A stretch of DNA of 64,000 nt, taken from NCBI RefSeq assembly GCF_030866745.1, contig NZ_CP133016.1:2280001-2344000 (forward strand). The letters are read 5' to 3'. This document shows positions 33,624-41,171 of the stretch, in pieces. Numbering within the stretch: the first letter of the stretch is position 1; each line of letters starts with the position of its first letter. Source of the DNA: Sphingomonas flavescens. Its GTDB lineage: Bacteria > Pseudomonadota > Alphaproteobacteria > Sphingomonadales > Sphingomonadaceae. The notes under the pieces are model-generated. The model was not told the origin of the DNA, made no database searches, and saw nothing but the letters and a program-made list of their open reading frames with translations. The translations under genes and the position numbers were made by a program.

Positions 33624-34241
33624 TTAGCCCGCAGCGGTAGCACTTCGCCGTACCCAGCTGTCGGTCGTGCGATCGCAGACCATCAAATCTGGATAGGGGC
33701 GGCACAAAAGGTTTGCCGCATCGGGTGGGCCGTTGAGCCATTCACGCCAGTCCTGACGCTTGAGGATGACTGGCATTCGATCATGGACGTCAGCCACGTG
33801 GATGCAGGCCTCCGTCATGATCATCGTGTAAGCAGGACCCCATTCTGGCGTATCACGCCAAATGCCCGCCACGGCGAAAATTTCTTGGTTGGGGAGCGAG
33901 AACCAGGTCCTAGTTTTGGCGCCCTTCTCTCCCTCGGCTTCAGCAAAAGCGCTCACGGGAATAAGACAGCGCCGCTCCTGGAAGCTGAAGCGCCACATGA
34001 AGCTGTCCAGCTTGTCCGACCGCGCGTTATTCACCGGTTTGGGCTTGCTGCCGGGCTTTGAGTCTCGTGGCTTGAACGGGAATCCCCAGACCATCGAGCG
34101 CAAGGCGCCGTTGACCAAGACGATGCCGGGGTAGCCCGGGTAAGCCTCTCCACCGCCGGCGTTCCCGACTTCGCCGACATAAGCGTCGAACAGCTGGGCG
34201 ACTTCCTCGTTGGAGTTTTTCAGGCGGTAGAGATTGCACAT
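33624..34241 (-). CDS. SOS response-associated peptidase (SRAP/HMCES family)
   Basis: 205-residue SRAP protein (YedK/HMCES), which crosslinks through Cys2 to abasic sites in single-stranded DNA. MCNLYR supplies Cys2. Further hallmarks are NNARSDKLDSF (Asn/Arg pocket), RCLIPVSAFAEAE (active-site Glu region) and DVHDRMPVIL (catalytic His). Length is normal. Confidence 0.92.
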   Translation of the reverse strand: MCNLYRLKNSNEEVAQLFDAYVGEVGNAGGGEAYPGYPGIVLVNGALRSMVWGFPFKPRDSKPGSKPKPVNNARSDKLDSFMWRFSFQERRCLIPVSAFAEAEGEKGAKTRTWFSLPNQEIFAVAGIWRDTPEWGPAYTMIMTEACIHVADVHDRMPVILKRQDWREWLNGPPDAANLLCRPYPDLMVCDRTTDSWVRRSATAAG

Positions 34242-34280
34242 GGACGATTCCTAATCCCGGACTGAGCCATTCGACAACGG

Positions 34281-34574
34281 TCAGTCACGCATTCGTCGAT
34301 ACAGCTGCCGCCACGCACCTTCCGTGGTCGGGAAACGATCTTCCCCGGGCGATTTGTTGGTGGCCCGCACCCAGTTAGGACGCTGCCCACAGGCCGCGCA
34401 CTTCAATCGATAGTGAAGTGTTGCAAGCTGAGTGTTCCAGCCGCGTAGCAGGCAATATCGATTGAACCGCTCGGCGCTGAGGATGCTGATGTGACCGCAC
34501 CGGCATTCGACGTGCACGTTCGCGTTGAGGCGGATCAAATCAAGCAAGCAGTCGAGCCGACTATTAGCCGCCAT
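34281..34574 (-). CDS. Hypothetical Cys-rich (zinc-ribbon-like) protein
   Basis: 97 residues with VECRCGHIS and LKCAACGQ, two CxC/CxxC knuckles about 35 residues apart that suggest a zinc ribbon. A Trp/Arg-rich C-terminus (WRQLYRRMRD) follows. It lies 39 bp beyond the SRAP gene's start, same strand. No function known. Confidence 0.65.
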   Translation of the reverse strand: MAANSRLDCLLDLIRLNANVHVECRCGHISILSAERFNRYCLLRGWNTQLATLHYRLKCAACGQRPNWVRATNKSPGEDRFPTTEGAWRQLYRRMRD

Positions 34575-34738
34575 TATGGGCGCCGGCGCACAGACCAGAT
34601 CACAGTCGACAAGGCGGTCAGCAGCGCCGCCAATCCCATCATCATCGAACCATCAAGCACAAGCATCTCGCGACTCCATCGCATTGCTTGTTCCATTTTT
34701 GTTCTGGTGTAGGAAAGGCGAAAGTTGCTGCCTCGGGC

Positions 34739-35392
34739 TTAAAGCTCCAGCGCTTCCGACATCTCCAAAGCATCATCCACTTCGACGCCAAGGTAGCGCA
34801 CCGTGCTCTCCAGCTTGGTATGCCCAAGCAGCAGCTGACACGCTCGCAGATTGCCGGTCTTTTTGTAGAGCAGCGCTACCTTCGTTCGCCGCAAGCTATG
34901 AGTGCCGTAGCCGGCTGGATCTAGGCCAACGAGCTGGACCCATTGGTCAACGAGCCGCGCATACTGTCTGGTCGTGATCGGGCGGCCGTGTCGCACCCTG
35001 CTTGGAAACAGAAAGTCGTCAGACTTTAGCGAGCGACGATCGATCCACGCGGCAATGGAGCGCCGTGCCTGCTCGGTAATCTCGAACTGGACGGGGCGAC
35101 CGGTCTTCTGCTGCATTACCATGACACGAGACCTGACACCGCTTGCGGTCATGACATCGCCGACCCGCAGTTTGACAAGGTCACACCCGCGTAGCTTGCT
35201 GTCGAGCGCGAGGTCGAACAGGGCCAAGTCCCTTAATCGGTTACTGACCTGCAGGCGGACGCGGATGCCCCAGACATGAAAAGGCTTGAGAGCAAGCTTG
35301 GCGCCAGTCGGCCGGCGGCCAGGAAACCGAAAAGCAGGTGAGTAGAGCATCGGACGAACTCCAGCTGAGCTGAAGTCGGTACGCGTCGCCAT
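34739..35392 (-). CDS. Tyrosine-type site-specific recombinase
   Basis: 217 residues from the ATG at 35392 (a later ATG at 35350 is possible). Catalytic residues: Arg in DSKLRGCDLVKL, Lys-bearing beta hairpin (QQKTGRPVQFE), HSLRRTK box, LLGHTKLESTVRYLG with the His/Trp-position His and the nucleophile Tyr. It lacks the N-terminal arm-binding domain of phage integrases. This compact type is frequent in alphaproteobacterial genomes and plasmids. An adjacent att site is not evident. Confidence 0.88.
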   Translation of the reverse strand: MATRTDFSSAGVRPMLYSPAFRFPGRRPTGAKLALKPFHVWGIRVRLQVSNRLRDLALFDLALDSKLRGCDLVKLRVGDVMTASGVRSRVMVMQQKTGRPVQFEITEQARRSIAAWIDRRSLKSDDFLFPSRVRHGRPITTRQYARLVDQWVQLVGLDPAGYGTHSLRRTKVALLYKKTGNLRACQLLLGHTKLESTVRYLGVEVDDALEMSEALEL

Positions 35393-35411
35393 CGTCCAAG
35401 GTCCGCCTTGG

Positions 35412-35516
35412 TTAGCCAACCACCAAGGAAAGCGCCAATACGAGAACGGTGGCTGCGAGGATCAATCGCCAGCCGGGATGATTTGCCGGCCGCTGGCCTT
35501 TCGCACTCAACGGCAT
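35412..35516 (-). CDS. Possible 34-aa membrane peptide overlapping the SNase gene
   Basis: ATG at 35516 overlaps the SNase stop by 10 bp. The peptide ends with a single hydrophobic helix (WRLILAATVLVLALSLVVG) after a basic N-terminus, giving a one-helix inner-membrane topology. No Shine-Dalgarno independent of the upstream gene is clear. Confidence 0.4.
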   Translation of the reverse strand: MPLSAKGQRPANHPGWRLILAATVLVLALSLVVG

Positions 35517-35848
35517 GCCCGGGCAATGATCCGTCCGTTGTCCCACTTTGGTTTGTAGACTGCCTGGGCTCGCTGAAGCTGCCAGCAGGACAGGTTGACC
35601 GCTCCCGCCCATACGACAGCGACGGTCCGGCCAAATCGGTCAACGGTGACAGCTTGATACCTCACCCGGCCGTTTCGCCGGGCAGCAATCAGGCTGCGCT
35701 TCGAAGCCTGTCCGTCGCCTGCCGTGCAAACTCTCCATGCGGGGCAGTGGGAGATTTCCGGCGCATCGATGCCGAGCAGCCTGATCCGCTCGCCTCCACA
35801 CCGTAGCGAGTCACCATCGACGATGTACGCGCTGGGACAATCGATCAT
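35507..35848 (-). CDS. Staphylococcal-nuclease-like (thermonuclease) protein
   Basis: 113-residue SNase-fold protein with IVDGDSLRCGGERIRLLGIDAPE covering the Ca-binding Asp and substrate Arg, and DRFGRTVAVVW with the second conserved Arg. No signal peptide is seen. The single domain is slightly shorter than usual, with a Cys/Trp-rich tail. It could degrade nucleic acids or be an inactive relative. Same strand as the recombinase, 115 bp upstream of it. Confidence 0.85.
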   Translation of the reverse strand: MIDCPSAYIVDGDSLRCGGERIRLLGIDAPEISHCPAWRVCTAGDGQASKRSLIAARRNGRVRYQAVTVDRFGRTVAVVWAGAVNLSCWQLQRAQAVYKPKWDNGRIIARACR

Positions 35849-35878
35849 GTTCCAACCTTAGTCGCTCGCCGCAATCGC

Positions 35879-35910
35879 GCTAGCGTCTGCAATGGGTGGA
35901 AAGCAGACGT
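35879..35910 (-). repeat. Hairpin repeat HR, copy 12 (reverse orientation)
   Basis: Read on the minus strand: ACGTCTGC, TTTCCACCCATT, GCAGACGCTAGC. Intact inverted arms; compensating change. Confidence 0.8.
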
Positions 35911-36104
35911 TTGCGCTTACCCACAGTCTTCCGGCAGCACTAGATACACGCTCTGACGGGACCGACGCGCCACACCATCCTGCGAGTGGATCGCATTAAT
36001 TTGTCATTAAACGAAGTCGGCGGCGTGTGTTATTGTCGCAGCGACTGTTTCTAAGTGAGTCGATCTCGCGTCGCGCAACGCCACGCGGAGAAGTAAGGAG
36101 CGGT

Positions 36105-36149
36105 ATGGTTGTCAAACGTGCACATGCATGCGCTTCTGGGGGCAGTTAG
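36105..36149 (+). CDS. Possible 14-codon upstream ORF
   Basis: ATG at 36105 with a strong Shine-Dalgarno (TAAGGAG, 5 bp spacing), ending TAG at 36149, just before the RTX-type gene. The peptide is MVVKRAHACASGGS. It may be a leader ORF or chance. The rest of 35911-36158 holds no gene I can see. Confidence 0.25.
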   Translation: MVVKRAHACASGGS

Positions 36150-36158
36150 GGCAAGGAG

Positions 36159-37250
36159 ATGGGTATGCTGAGGAGCAGTACGACGTCCGTTGTCGGCGGG
36201 AACGGCAATGACATTCTCCGAGTGCCTTCAGGTCACTCGCTTTTCGATACAACATTCGACGGCGGAAAGGGTAGCGACACGCTTGACCTAACGAATTACT
36301 CTACGCGGGGCGTCACTATTCAGCTTATTGACGGATACATTCACTCCAACGGCAGCTCTGTCACAGACGTGGCCTACACGGGTGTCCCTGCGGCTAGCGC
36401 GCCGCTAACTGGAAGCGTCCGCGGCACAATCAAGAACGTCGAAAATCTCACAGGTTCTGCGGGCAACGACGTATTAGTCGTCGATATTAAGGGAGTGGTC
36501 ACGACCATCAACGGCGGGGATGGCAACGACTACCTTTACGCGAATGTGTATGACAATTCTGCCACGCTCATCGGCGGACATGGGAATGACTGGCTCCTGT
36601 CGCTAGCGCCTTCAACTACGCTCGTCGGTGGCACGATGGACGCAACCGGCGCTCACGGCGACGGCCAGCGCGACTTTTTTGAACTTGGTCCGTACGCGAC
36701 GATCCTCGACTTTGAGCTCGGCACTGATCGCCTGATTTTCAGCAGCAATCATAGCATGGATGCTGCGTTCGCGGCCGGACAATGGATAAGCGATGGGAAG
36801 GGCGGCTCGACGTTCATGGTCAACGGAGCCGCTGAAGTAACCCTTGCCGGAATTGCTCCCGCCTTGGCCCAGACGATCGATTACGGTTTTCACTACGTGC
36901 CGGACAACGGAGTGCTTCAGGGCTCTTCAGGCAAAGATGTTCTACAGACGAACGTCAACCAGGTCGACCGCGTGATCGTCGGAGCAAATAGCAACGACGA
37001 CATCGTGACCCATTTTGATCCAGCCATGGACGTGCTTCAGTTCAATGACGGGCTGCAGCCAAATTGGAGCGACTCCGTCGTGAACGGAATGCCCTCACTA
37101 CTGGCAACCTTTGCTGGTGGATCGCTCACGCTGACCGGGCTTACAACCGCGGATCTGGCGAACATGCACATAGACGGCGTTTCAGGTTTCCCTAGCACCT
37201 CCACGCCGATGCTCAGCTACTGGTCTGTAAGCACTGACCACCTAGTTTAG
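36159..37250 (+). CDS. RTX-type calcium-binding repeat protein
   Basis: 363 residues with scattered nonapeptide RTX motifs: GGNGNDILR near the start, GGKGSDTLDL, GSAGNDVLV, GGDGNDYLY, GGHGNDWLL, and a degenerate GSSGKDVLQT late. These form Ca-binding beta rolls in proteins exported by type I systems. There is no Sec signal, and the acidic, low-Lys composition and hydrophobic C-terminal end fit type I export. No catalytic domain seen, so it is probably a surface or matrix protein. The sequence is more AT-rich than its surroundings. Confidence 0.82.
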   Translation: MGMLRSSTTSVVGGNGNDILRVPSGHSLFDTTFDGGKGSDTLDLTNYSTRGVTIQLIDGYIHSNGSSVTDVAYTGVPAASAPLTGSVRGTIKNVENLTGSAGNDVLVVDIKGVVTTINGGDGNDYLYANVYDNSATLIGGHGNDWLLSLAPSTTLVGGTMDATGAHGDGQRDFFELGPYATILDFELGTDRLIFSSNHSMDAAFAAGQWISDGKGGSTFMVNGAAEVTLAGIAPALAQTIDYGFHYVPDNGVLQGSSGKDVLQTNVNQVDRVIVGANSNDDIVTHFDPAMDVLQFNDGLQPNWSDSVVNGMPSLLATFAGGSLTLTGLTTADLANMHIDGVSGFPSTSTPMLSYWSVSTDHLV

Positions 37251-37422
37251 CAGTCACTGCCTCACGCGTTCTGCTCCCCATTGTCCTGGTGCCGGGTTCG
37301 AGCATGCTCGCGGGTGGCTTACTGATCTTCGGAGATTGCGAACCAATCATTAGCGGCATTGCGCTCGAGTCTAATAAAGGCCGCGGACCAGATCTCGGAA
37401 AGTTCATTAGCGATAATTCCCG

Positions 37423-37450
37423 AATGTCTGCTTTGGGTCGAAAGCGGACG
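37423..37450 (+). repeat. Hairpin repeat HR, copy 13 (arm-inverted form)
   Basis: ATGTCTGC, TTTGGGTCGAAA, GCGGACG: same stem arms but the loop is in the reverse sense (GGGTCGAAA), so the left arm is extended into a longer perfect stem. Confidence 0.75.
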
Positions 37451-37458
37451 CGGCGGCC

Positions 37459-37617
37459 TCATCTCCGATCAGGGAATACGGCATAGATGGCTGCCCATGA
37501 CAGTCCCGAAAGTGCAAACCCGAAGAGGCTCCAAGTCGTCTCGCCCAATGCCCATAACGCCGCTGAGATCGCGGCCGTGACTGTCAAGGTTGAGGTGGCT
37601 GCGGGCAGTCTACGCAT
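37459..37617 (-). CDS. Small membrane protein, 52 aa
   Basis: ATG at 37617 to TGA at 37459. A short basic N-terminus (MRRLPAATSTLT) leads to two hydrophobic stretches (VTAAISAALWALGETT, then WSLFGFALSGLSWAAIYAVF) and ends PDRR. It fits a small two-helix inner-membrane protein and lies between two hairpin repeats. No homologue known to me. Confidence 0.5.
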   Translation of the reverse strand: MRRLPAATSTLTVTAAISAALWALGETTWSLFGFALSGLSWAAIYAVFPDRR

Positions 37618-37638
37618 TGTCGCAGCTTAGCGTGATCA

Positions 37639-37670
37639 GCTAACGGCAGGAATGGGTGGAAAGCGGACAT
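37639..37670 (-). repeat. Hairpin repeat HR, copy 14 (reverse orientation)
   Basis: Minus strand: ATGTCCGC, TTTCCACCCATT, then a changed right arm CCTGCCGTTAGC. Confidence 0.7.
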
Positions 37671-37776
37671 CCAACCGAATTGCCGATGTTATCCTCATCA
37701 GTCTACGACAACGCTCTTGCGATTCCCGTTGAGGCGTGGCCTGATACCCATCCATTTCTGCTAAGGAGCATGCGCA

Positions 37777-37971
37777 ATGGATAAGTTGATTGTTGGGCTT
37801 GCCGCCTTCGGGCTTCTTATCACCTCAACGTCCGCGGTCTCGGCGCCGTGTCGAGACGCCAAGGGGAAATTCGTGAAATGCCCGACCGTTGCCGCGAAAA
37901 CTGTGCGGTGTAAGGATTCGAAGGGCAAGTTTGCAAAATGCGGCACGCCGGGAGCCAGGCCCGTCAAATAA
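37777..37971 (+). CDS. Small exported protein with duplicated Cys/Lys motif
   Basis: 64 residues: a signal peptide (about 1-23) and a mature part with two near-identical units, CRDAKGKFVKC and CKDSKGKFAKC, 20 residues apart. Each may form a small disulfide loop. A GGAG ribosome-binding site precedes the ATG. Similar short CRDxKGKFxKC proteins occur in other alphaproteobacteria; function unknown. Confidence 0.75.
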   Translation: MDKLIVGLAAFGLLITSTSAVSAPCRDAKGKFVKCPTVAAKTVRCKDSKGKFAKCGTPGARPVK

Positions 37972-38074
37972 TCAACGCGCGCGCGACTGAGCGCACATTG
38001 GCGCGGCGCCGGTGGCGAATCAACGCAGCAGTGTTCGGACTGCGCTGTGACGCGGCAATAAGCAGGGGATAATA

Positions 38075-38932
38075 ATGGCCGACGAGAAACCGCAGACTGA
38101 TTCCACTGATGTCACGCGCGACTGGCGCGCAACGCACGGACAGAAGTCGGCTGCAACCAGGCTGCGTATCTTCGCAATTATTGCTTGGGTAATCGCGATC
38201 GCGACCGAAATCGCCGGCGTGGTCATGCTTCGCCAGCACAAATTCGACCATGGCAATCTTGCCCTACTCATTGGACTTCTCGTTGGCATTGCGATCTTCG
38301 CCATCGCCGGTAGCCTCTTGTGGAAAGCTGCAAACCGCAAGGATCCTGCGCGAGAGGCCGACAGAGCCCGCTTCTTCTTCCAGAACCAGCTTGGCGCGAT
38401 CGTCACGGTGATCGCTTTTCTTCCTCTCCTTGTTCTCATCTTCATGGACAAGGACATGGATCCCAAGAACAAGAAAATCGCGGGCGGTGTCGGTGTAGCG
38501 CTCGCCGCACTAGCGACGTTTATCGGGATCGACTTCAACCCGCCATCGGTCGAACAATACACCAAAGACATGAATACCTGCGCCGAGCAGATTAAGACAG
38601 GTCAACCGACAACCGCCTGTTCACCGGAGGTCGCTGACCAGGCGCAGGAAATCGCGCGCGATTCCAAAACGGTCGCCGACGCGACCAAAAGCGAAGCTAA
38701 TCCCAATGGCCAAGACGTGGTCTATTGGATTGCTCCTGAAAATGGCGCCGCGCGATCGTCGACGCCACACGTCTTTCACCTTTGCCAAGGCGTGAGCCCA
38801 CTCAAGGGCAAGACTGTCAACGAGGGCTCCGTGACCAAGGCCTACGCTGAGAATGCGACGCGAATTACAAAACAGATTCCGATGGAGCAGAAACAATGCG
38901 GATTTGCCGCTGCATCAAGCGCCGCAAACTAG
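38075..38932 (+). CDS. Hypothetical membrane protein, 285 aa
   Basis: Four predicted membrane helices in the N-terminal half: about 32-50 (LRIFAIIAWVIAIATEIAGVVML), 57-77, 105-123 and 133-147. A soluble C-terminal domain (150-285) follows with three Cys and VYWIAPENGAARSSTPHVFHLC. No family recognised. A GATAATAATGG context precedes the ATG. It stands alone. Confidence 0.7.
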   Translation: MADEKPQTDSTDVTRDWRATHGQKSAATRLRIFAIIAWVIAIATEIAGVVMLRQHKFDHGNLALLIGLLVGIAIFAIAGSLLWKAANRKDPAREADRARFFFQNQLGAIVTVIAFLPLLVLIFMDKDMDPKNKKIAGGVGVALAALATFIGIDFNPPSVEQYTKDMNTCAEQIKTGQPTTACSPEVADQAQEIARDSKTVADATKSEANPNGQDVVYWIAPENGAARSSTPHVFHLCQGVSPLKGKTVNEGSVTKAYAENATRITKQIPMEQKQCGFAAASSAAN

Positions 38933-39030
38933 CCTTTACGGAAAAGTTTCGTTTACCACGGACGTTCATTGCCCAACATTAATTGATATTATATTTTCGT
39001 TTCGCTCGGAGTTCTGACGAACAGGGAGAG

Positions 39031-39351
39031 ATGAAAATGCGCGTTATCGCAGCTTTGGCCATGGCCGCAGCCGTAGCGACTGCAGCTTCGGCGCAGACCT
39101 ACGTGCACGGATACACGCGTGGCGATGGCACTTATGTGGCGCCGCACTATCGCTCGAGCCCAGACAGCAGTCTGCTCAACAACTATTCCACGCGCGGTAA
39201 CGTCAATCCGTACACTGGTCAGGTCGGAACCCGCGATCCATATGCCCAACCGTCGCGCGCGCCGTCGTTCGGTAACTACTCAAATCCCTATTCGACGTCC
39301 CCGACGCAGCCGCGCTCCAACAGCAGCTGCATCTTCGCGTCGCCCTGCTAA
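39031..39351 (+). CDS. Small exported Tyr/Ser/Pro-rich protein
   Basis: 106 residues with a signal peptide (about 1-20, ending ASA) and a mature part rich in Tyr, Ser, Asn and Pro: VHGYTRGDGTYVAPHYRSSP and NNYSTRGNVNPYTGQVGTR, ending in two Cys. Tandem NPYTG-type motifs of this kind occur in many alphaproteobacterial periplasmic proteins. A GGGAGAG ribosome-binding site supports the ATG at 39031. Confidence 0.75.
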   Translation: MKMRVIAALAMAAAVATAASAQTYVHGYTRGDGTYVAPHYRSSPDSSLLNNYSTRGNVNPYTGQVGTRDPYAQPSRAPSFGNYSNPYSTSPTQPRSNSSCIFASPC

Positions 39352-39382
39352 GACAGACCTGTTCTGTCGCTGAGACAAGCCG

Positions 39383-39661
39383 ATGCTGAAAAGCATCTTC
39401 GCGGCGGCGTTTGCGCTCGCGTCACCGCTGTCTCTGGCCTCCATACCTACATTTGCGAGCTACAGCTCGCTTGCGGAAGCGCGCGGGTATTGCGGTGGCG
39501 GCAGTTACGTCAATTCGCGGGGGCACTGCGTGCAACGCCCGCGCTATGCGGCATCGGCGCCGGCGGGAGCGTCGGCACGTTGTCGCGATAACACGTATAG
39601 TTTTAGCGAAAGTCGTCGGGGCGCCTGCAGCCATCATGGTGGCGTTGCCAGCTGGCTTTGA
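39383..39661 (+). CDS. DUF3761 exported protein
   Basis: 92 residues with a signal peptide (about 1-34) and a small Cys-rich domain matching the DUF3761 pattern: GYCGGGSYVNSRGHCVQRP and a C-terminal ARCRDNTYSFSESRRGACSHHGGVASWL, split by a short Ala/Pro linker. Four Cys likely form two disulfides. It lies 31 bp after the preceding small exported gene, perhaps in one transcript. Confidence 0.85.
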   Translation: MLKSIFAAAFALASPLSLASIPTFASYSSLAEARGYCGGGSYVNSRGHCVQRPRYAASAPAGASARCRDNTYSFSESRRGACSHHGGVASWL

Positions 39662-39697
39662 GGTTGCGAACTCGCCGCATCCCGATGATGGAAGGCT

Positions 39698-39916
39698 ATG
39701 ACGTCGGAAAGCAATCCGAAATTTGATGCCAAGCCCGAGATCGCGCGTTGGGAACTTTACAGCTTGGCGACCATGCTTGTTTCGACCCATGGGGACGCAG
39801 CCGAGGCTCATGCTAGCATGCGACTTTTTGAGGCACAGGACGTCGCGGATGAGGCGGCGGAGATTACTTGGTCCGGCGTGCTGACACAGCTGCACCGGCT
39901 AAGGTCCGGGGGCTGA
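39698..39916 (+). CDS. Hypothetical protein, 72 aa
   Basis: Small soluble, helical and acidic protein (WELYSLATMLVSTHGDAAEAHASMRLFEAQDVADEA in two helices). No family recognised. It follows the DUF3761 gene by 36 bp. Confidence 0.55.
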   Translation: MTSESNPKFDAKPEIARWELYSLATMLVSTHGDAAEAHASMRLFEAQDVADEAAEITWSGVLTQLHRLRSGG

Positions 39917-39989
39917 AGCGCGGGCCGCTACCCAGCACAATACGGGAAGCTCATTCTCCGCAGCATTCCGTAAGGCTGATGCTACCGCA

Positions 39990-40021
39990 GTGTCTGCTTT
40001 GGGCCGAAAGCGGACATTAGC
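39990..40021 (+). repeat. Hairpin repeat HR, copy 15 (arm-inverted form)
   Basis: GTGTCTGC, TTTGGGCCGAAA, GCGGACATTAGC: long stem version like copy 13, with conserved ATTAGC flank. Confidence 0.8.
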
Positions 40022-40319
40022 TTCGGACCGATTTGCCCGCGATCCAATAGATGATTTCAAAGACAGCGATGGCGGGCCAAGACCATAGCCACACGAACAG
40101 AGTCACTTCATCCGGACTTCTGCGGGGTAGCAATAGGCCGCTTTTCGCGAGTTCGTTAGGGAAGCAAAATCCACCGCAACGCACTCCATAGCGGGCTGGC
40201 CAGCCAAGTCTGATGGAGAGGTAAAGCCCAAGCGCACCCCACACGACTACCGCTGCGACCAAAACGACCAGCATCCGCCGGTCAGGCGCTCGATCAACCT
40301 GGCTCACCTCCGTAGACAA
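40017..40319 (-). CDS. Hypothetical membrane protein, 100 aa
   Basis: Two hydrophobic helices (about 17-36, 73-93) separated by a Cys-containing loop (RYGVRCGGFCFPNELAKSG). No family recognised. Its stop overlaps a hairpin repeat and its start abuts another. Confidence 0.6.
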   Translation of the reverse strand: MSTEVSQVDRAPDRRMLVVLVAAVVVWGALGLYLSIRLGWPARYGVRCGGFCFPNELAKSGLLLPRRSPDEVTLFVWLWSWPAIAVFEIIYWIAGKSVRS

Positions 40320-40328
40320 TCAGCTTTC

Positions 40329-40360
40329 GCTAATATCCGCAATGGGTCGAAAGCAGACGT
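40329..40360 (-). repeat. Hairpin repeat HR, copy 16 (reverse orientation)
   Basis: Minus strand: ACGTCTGC, TTTCGACCCATT, GCGGATATTAGC. Last copy seen; none further right. Confidence 0.8.
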
Positions 40361-40364
40361 CGGA

Positions 40365-41171
40365 TCAGGCGCAATAGTCGTCCCGCAATCGCCGATTACG
40401 CCTTAATTCTTCGAGCGCTTCACCTTCGCGAGAAGCCCCCTCCATGATGGATCGGTTCGCAAGCTTCGCCTTGTACCGACCGGGCACGATGTCGTTCAGG
40501 ATGTCGAACATCCGCTGCTCCCAATGCCACTCCTCGAGCCAGCGTGCTTTGCGGTTAGGATCCCGTGCTCGGCGATATTTATCAGCGAAAAAGTTGACCT
40601 CGTCCTGGGCTTCCGACCGCCGCTGTAGCGCCTGCTCCAGGCGATCACGCTGCTCTTTGGTCTGAGGTCCCTCAATCCGAACGCTGCCGGTCGAGGGGTC
40701 GAGGATCATATCGTCGGGATGCGGGATGGGCCGCGGCGGCTCGAGACCAGCTTTCTCGTGTTTGGCAATCACGTCACTCCATTGGTGCTTGAATTCGACA
40801 GCGTTGCCAAAGAGTTCCATGCGCGCCCGATGGTCATCCTGCTCCATGCGCGTGACCATTTCCGCGAGCGTACGCTGAGCGAAGCGATTGCCCTTGAGTG
40901 CTGAAACGCCCATCGCGCGGAACACCGCTTGGATGGCCGGCAGCTCGATGATTGCATCGCCCTCGCGCAGCGCAATCGGACGATAGGCTTCCTTGCGCAA
41001 AAATTCCTCGGCAGCCTTGAGCCCATATCCATGGTCGGGAGAGGCGGGGTTTTTCTTCCCCTTTGGTCGGCCTCGCGGATTACCCGAGACGCCTTTCTTG
41101 AACCGGTGCTCGGCCGGCGGCTTGCCATAGCCGACGACAAAGTCGCGCGTGGGCGGATCCTCACGCGCCAT
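40365..41171 (-). CDS. DUF5681 domain protein (phage-like)
   Basis: 268 residues with an N-terminal FKKGVSGNPRGRPKGKKN block, the DUF5681 signature found in proteins beside phage terminases and DNA methylases. The rest is helical and charged (RTLAEMVTRMEQDDHRARMELF, NRKARWLEEWHWEQRMFDIL). The ATG shares a base with the TGA of the methylase gene. No terminase follows, so this may be a remnant. Confidence 0.85.
   Translation of the reverse strand: MAREDPPTRDFVVGYGKPPAEHRFKKGVSGNPRGRPKGKKNPASPDHGYGLKAAEEFLRKEAYRPIALREGDAIIELPAIQAVFRAMGVSALKGNRFAQRTLAEMVTRMEQDDHRARMELFGNAVEFKHQWSDVIAKHEKAGLEPPRPIPHPDDMILDPSTGSVRIEGPQTKEQRDRLEQALQRRSEAQDEVNFFADKYRRARDPNRKARWLEEWHWEQRMFDILNDIVPGRYKAKLANRSIMEGASREGEALEELRRNRRLRDDYCA

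Noticed and set aside
15214..40360. Hairpin repeats as a CRISPR array
   Set aside because: Spacing is irregular (hundreds to thousands of bases), both orientations occur, and genes lie between the copies.
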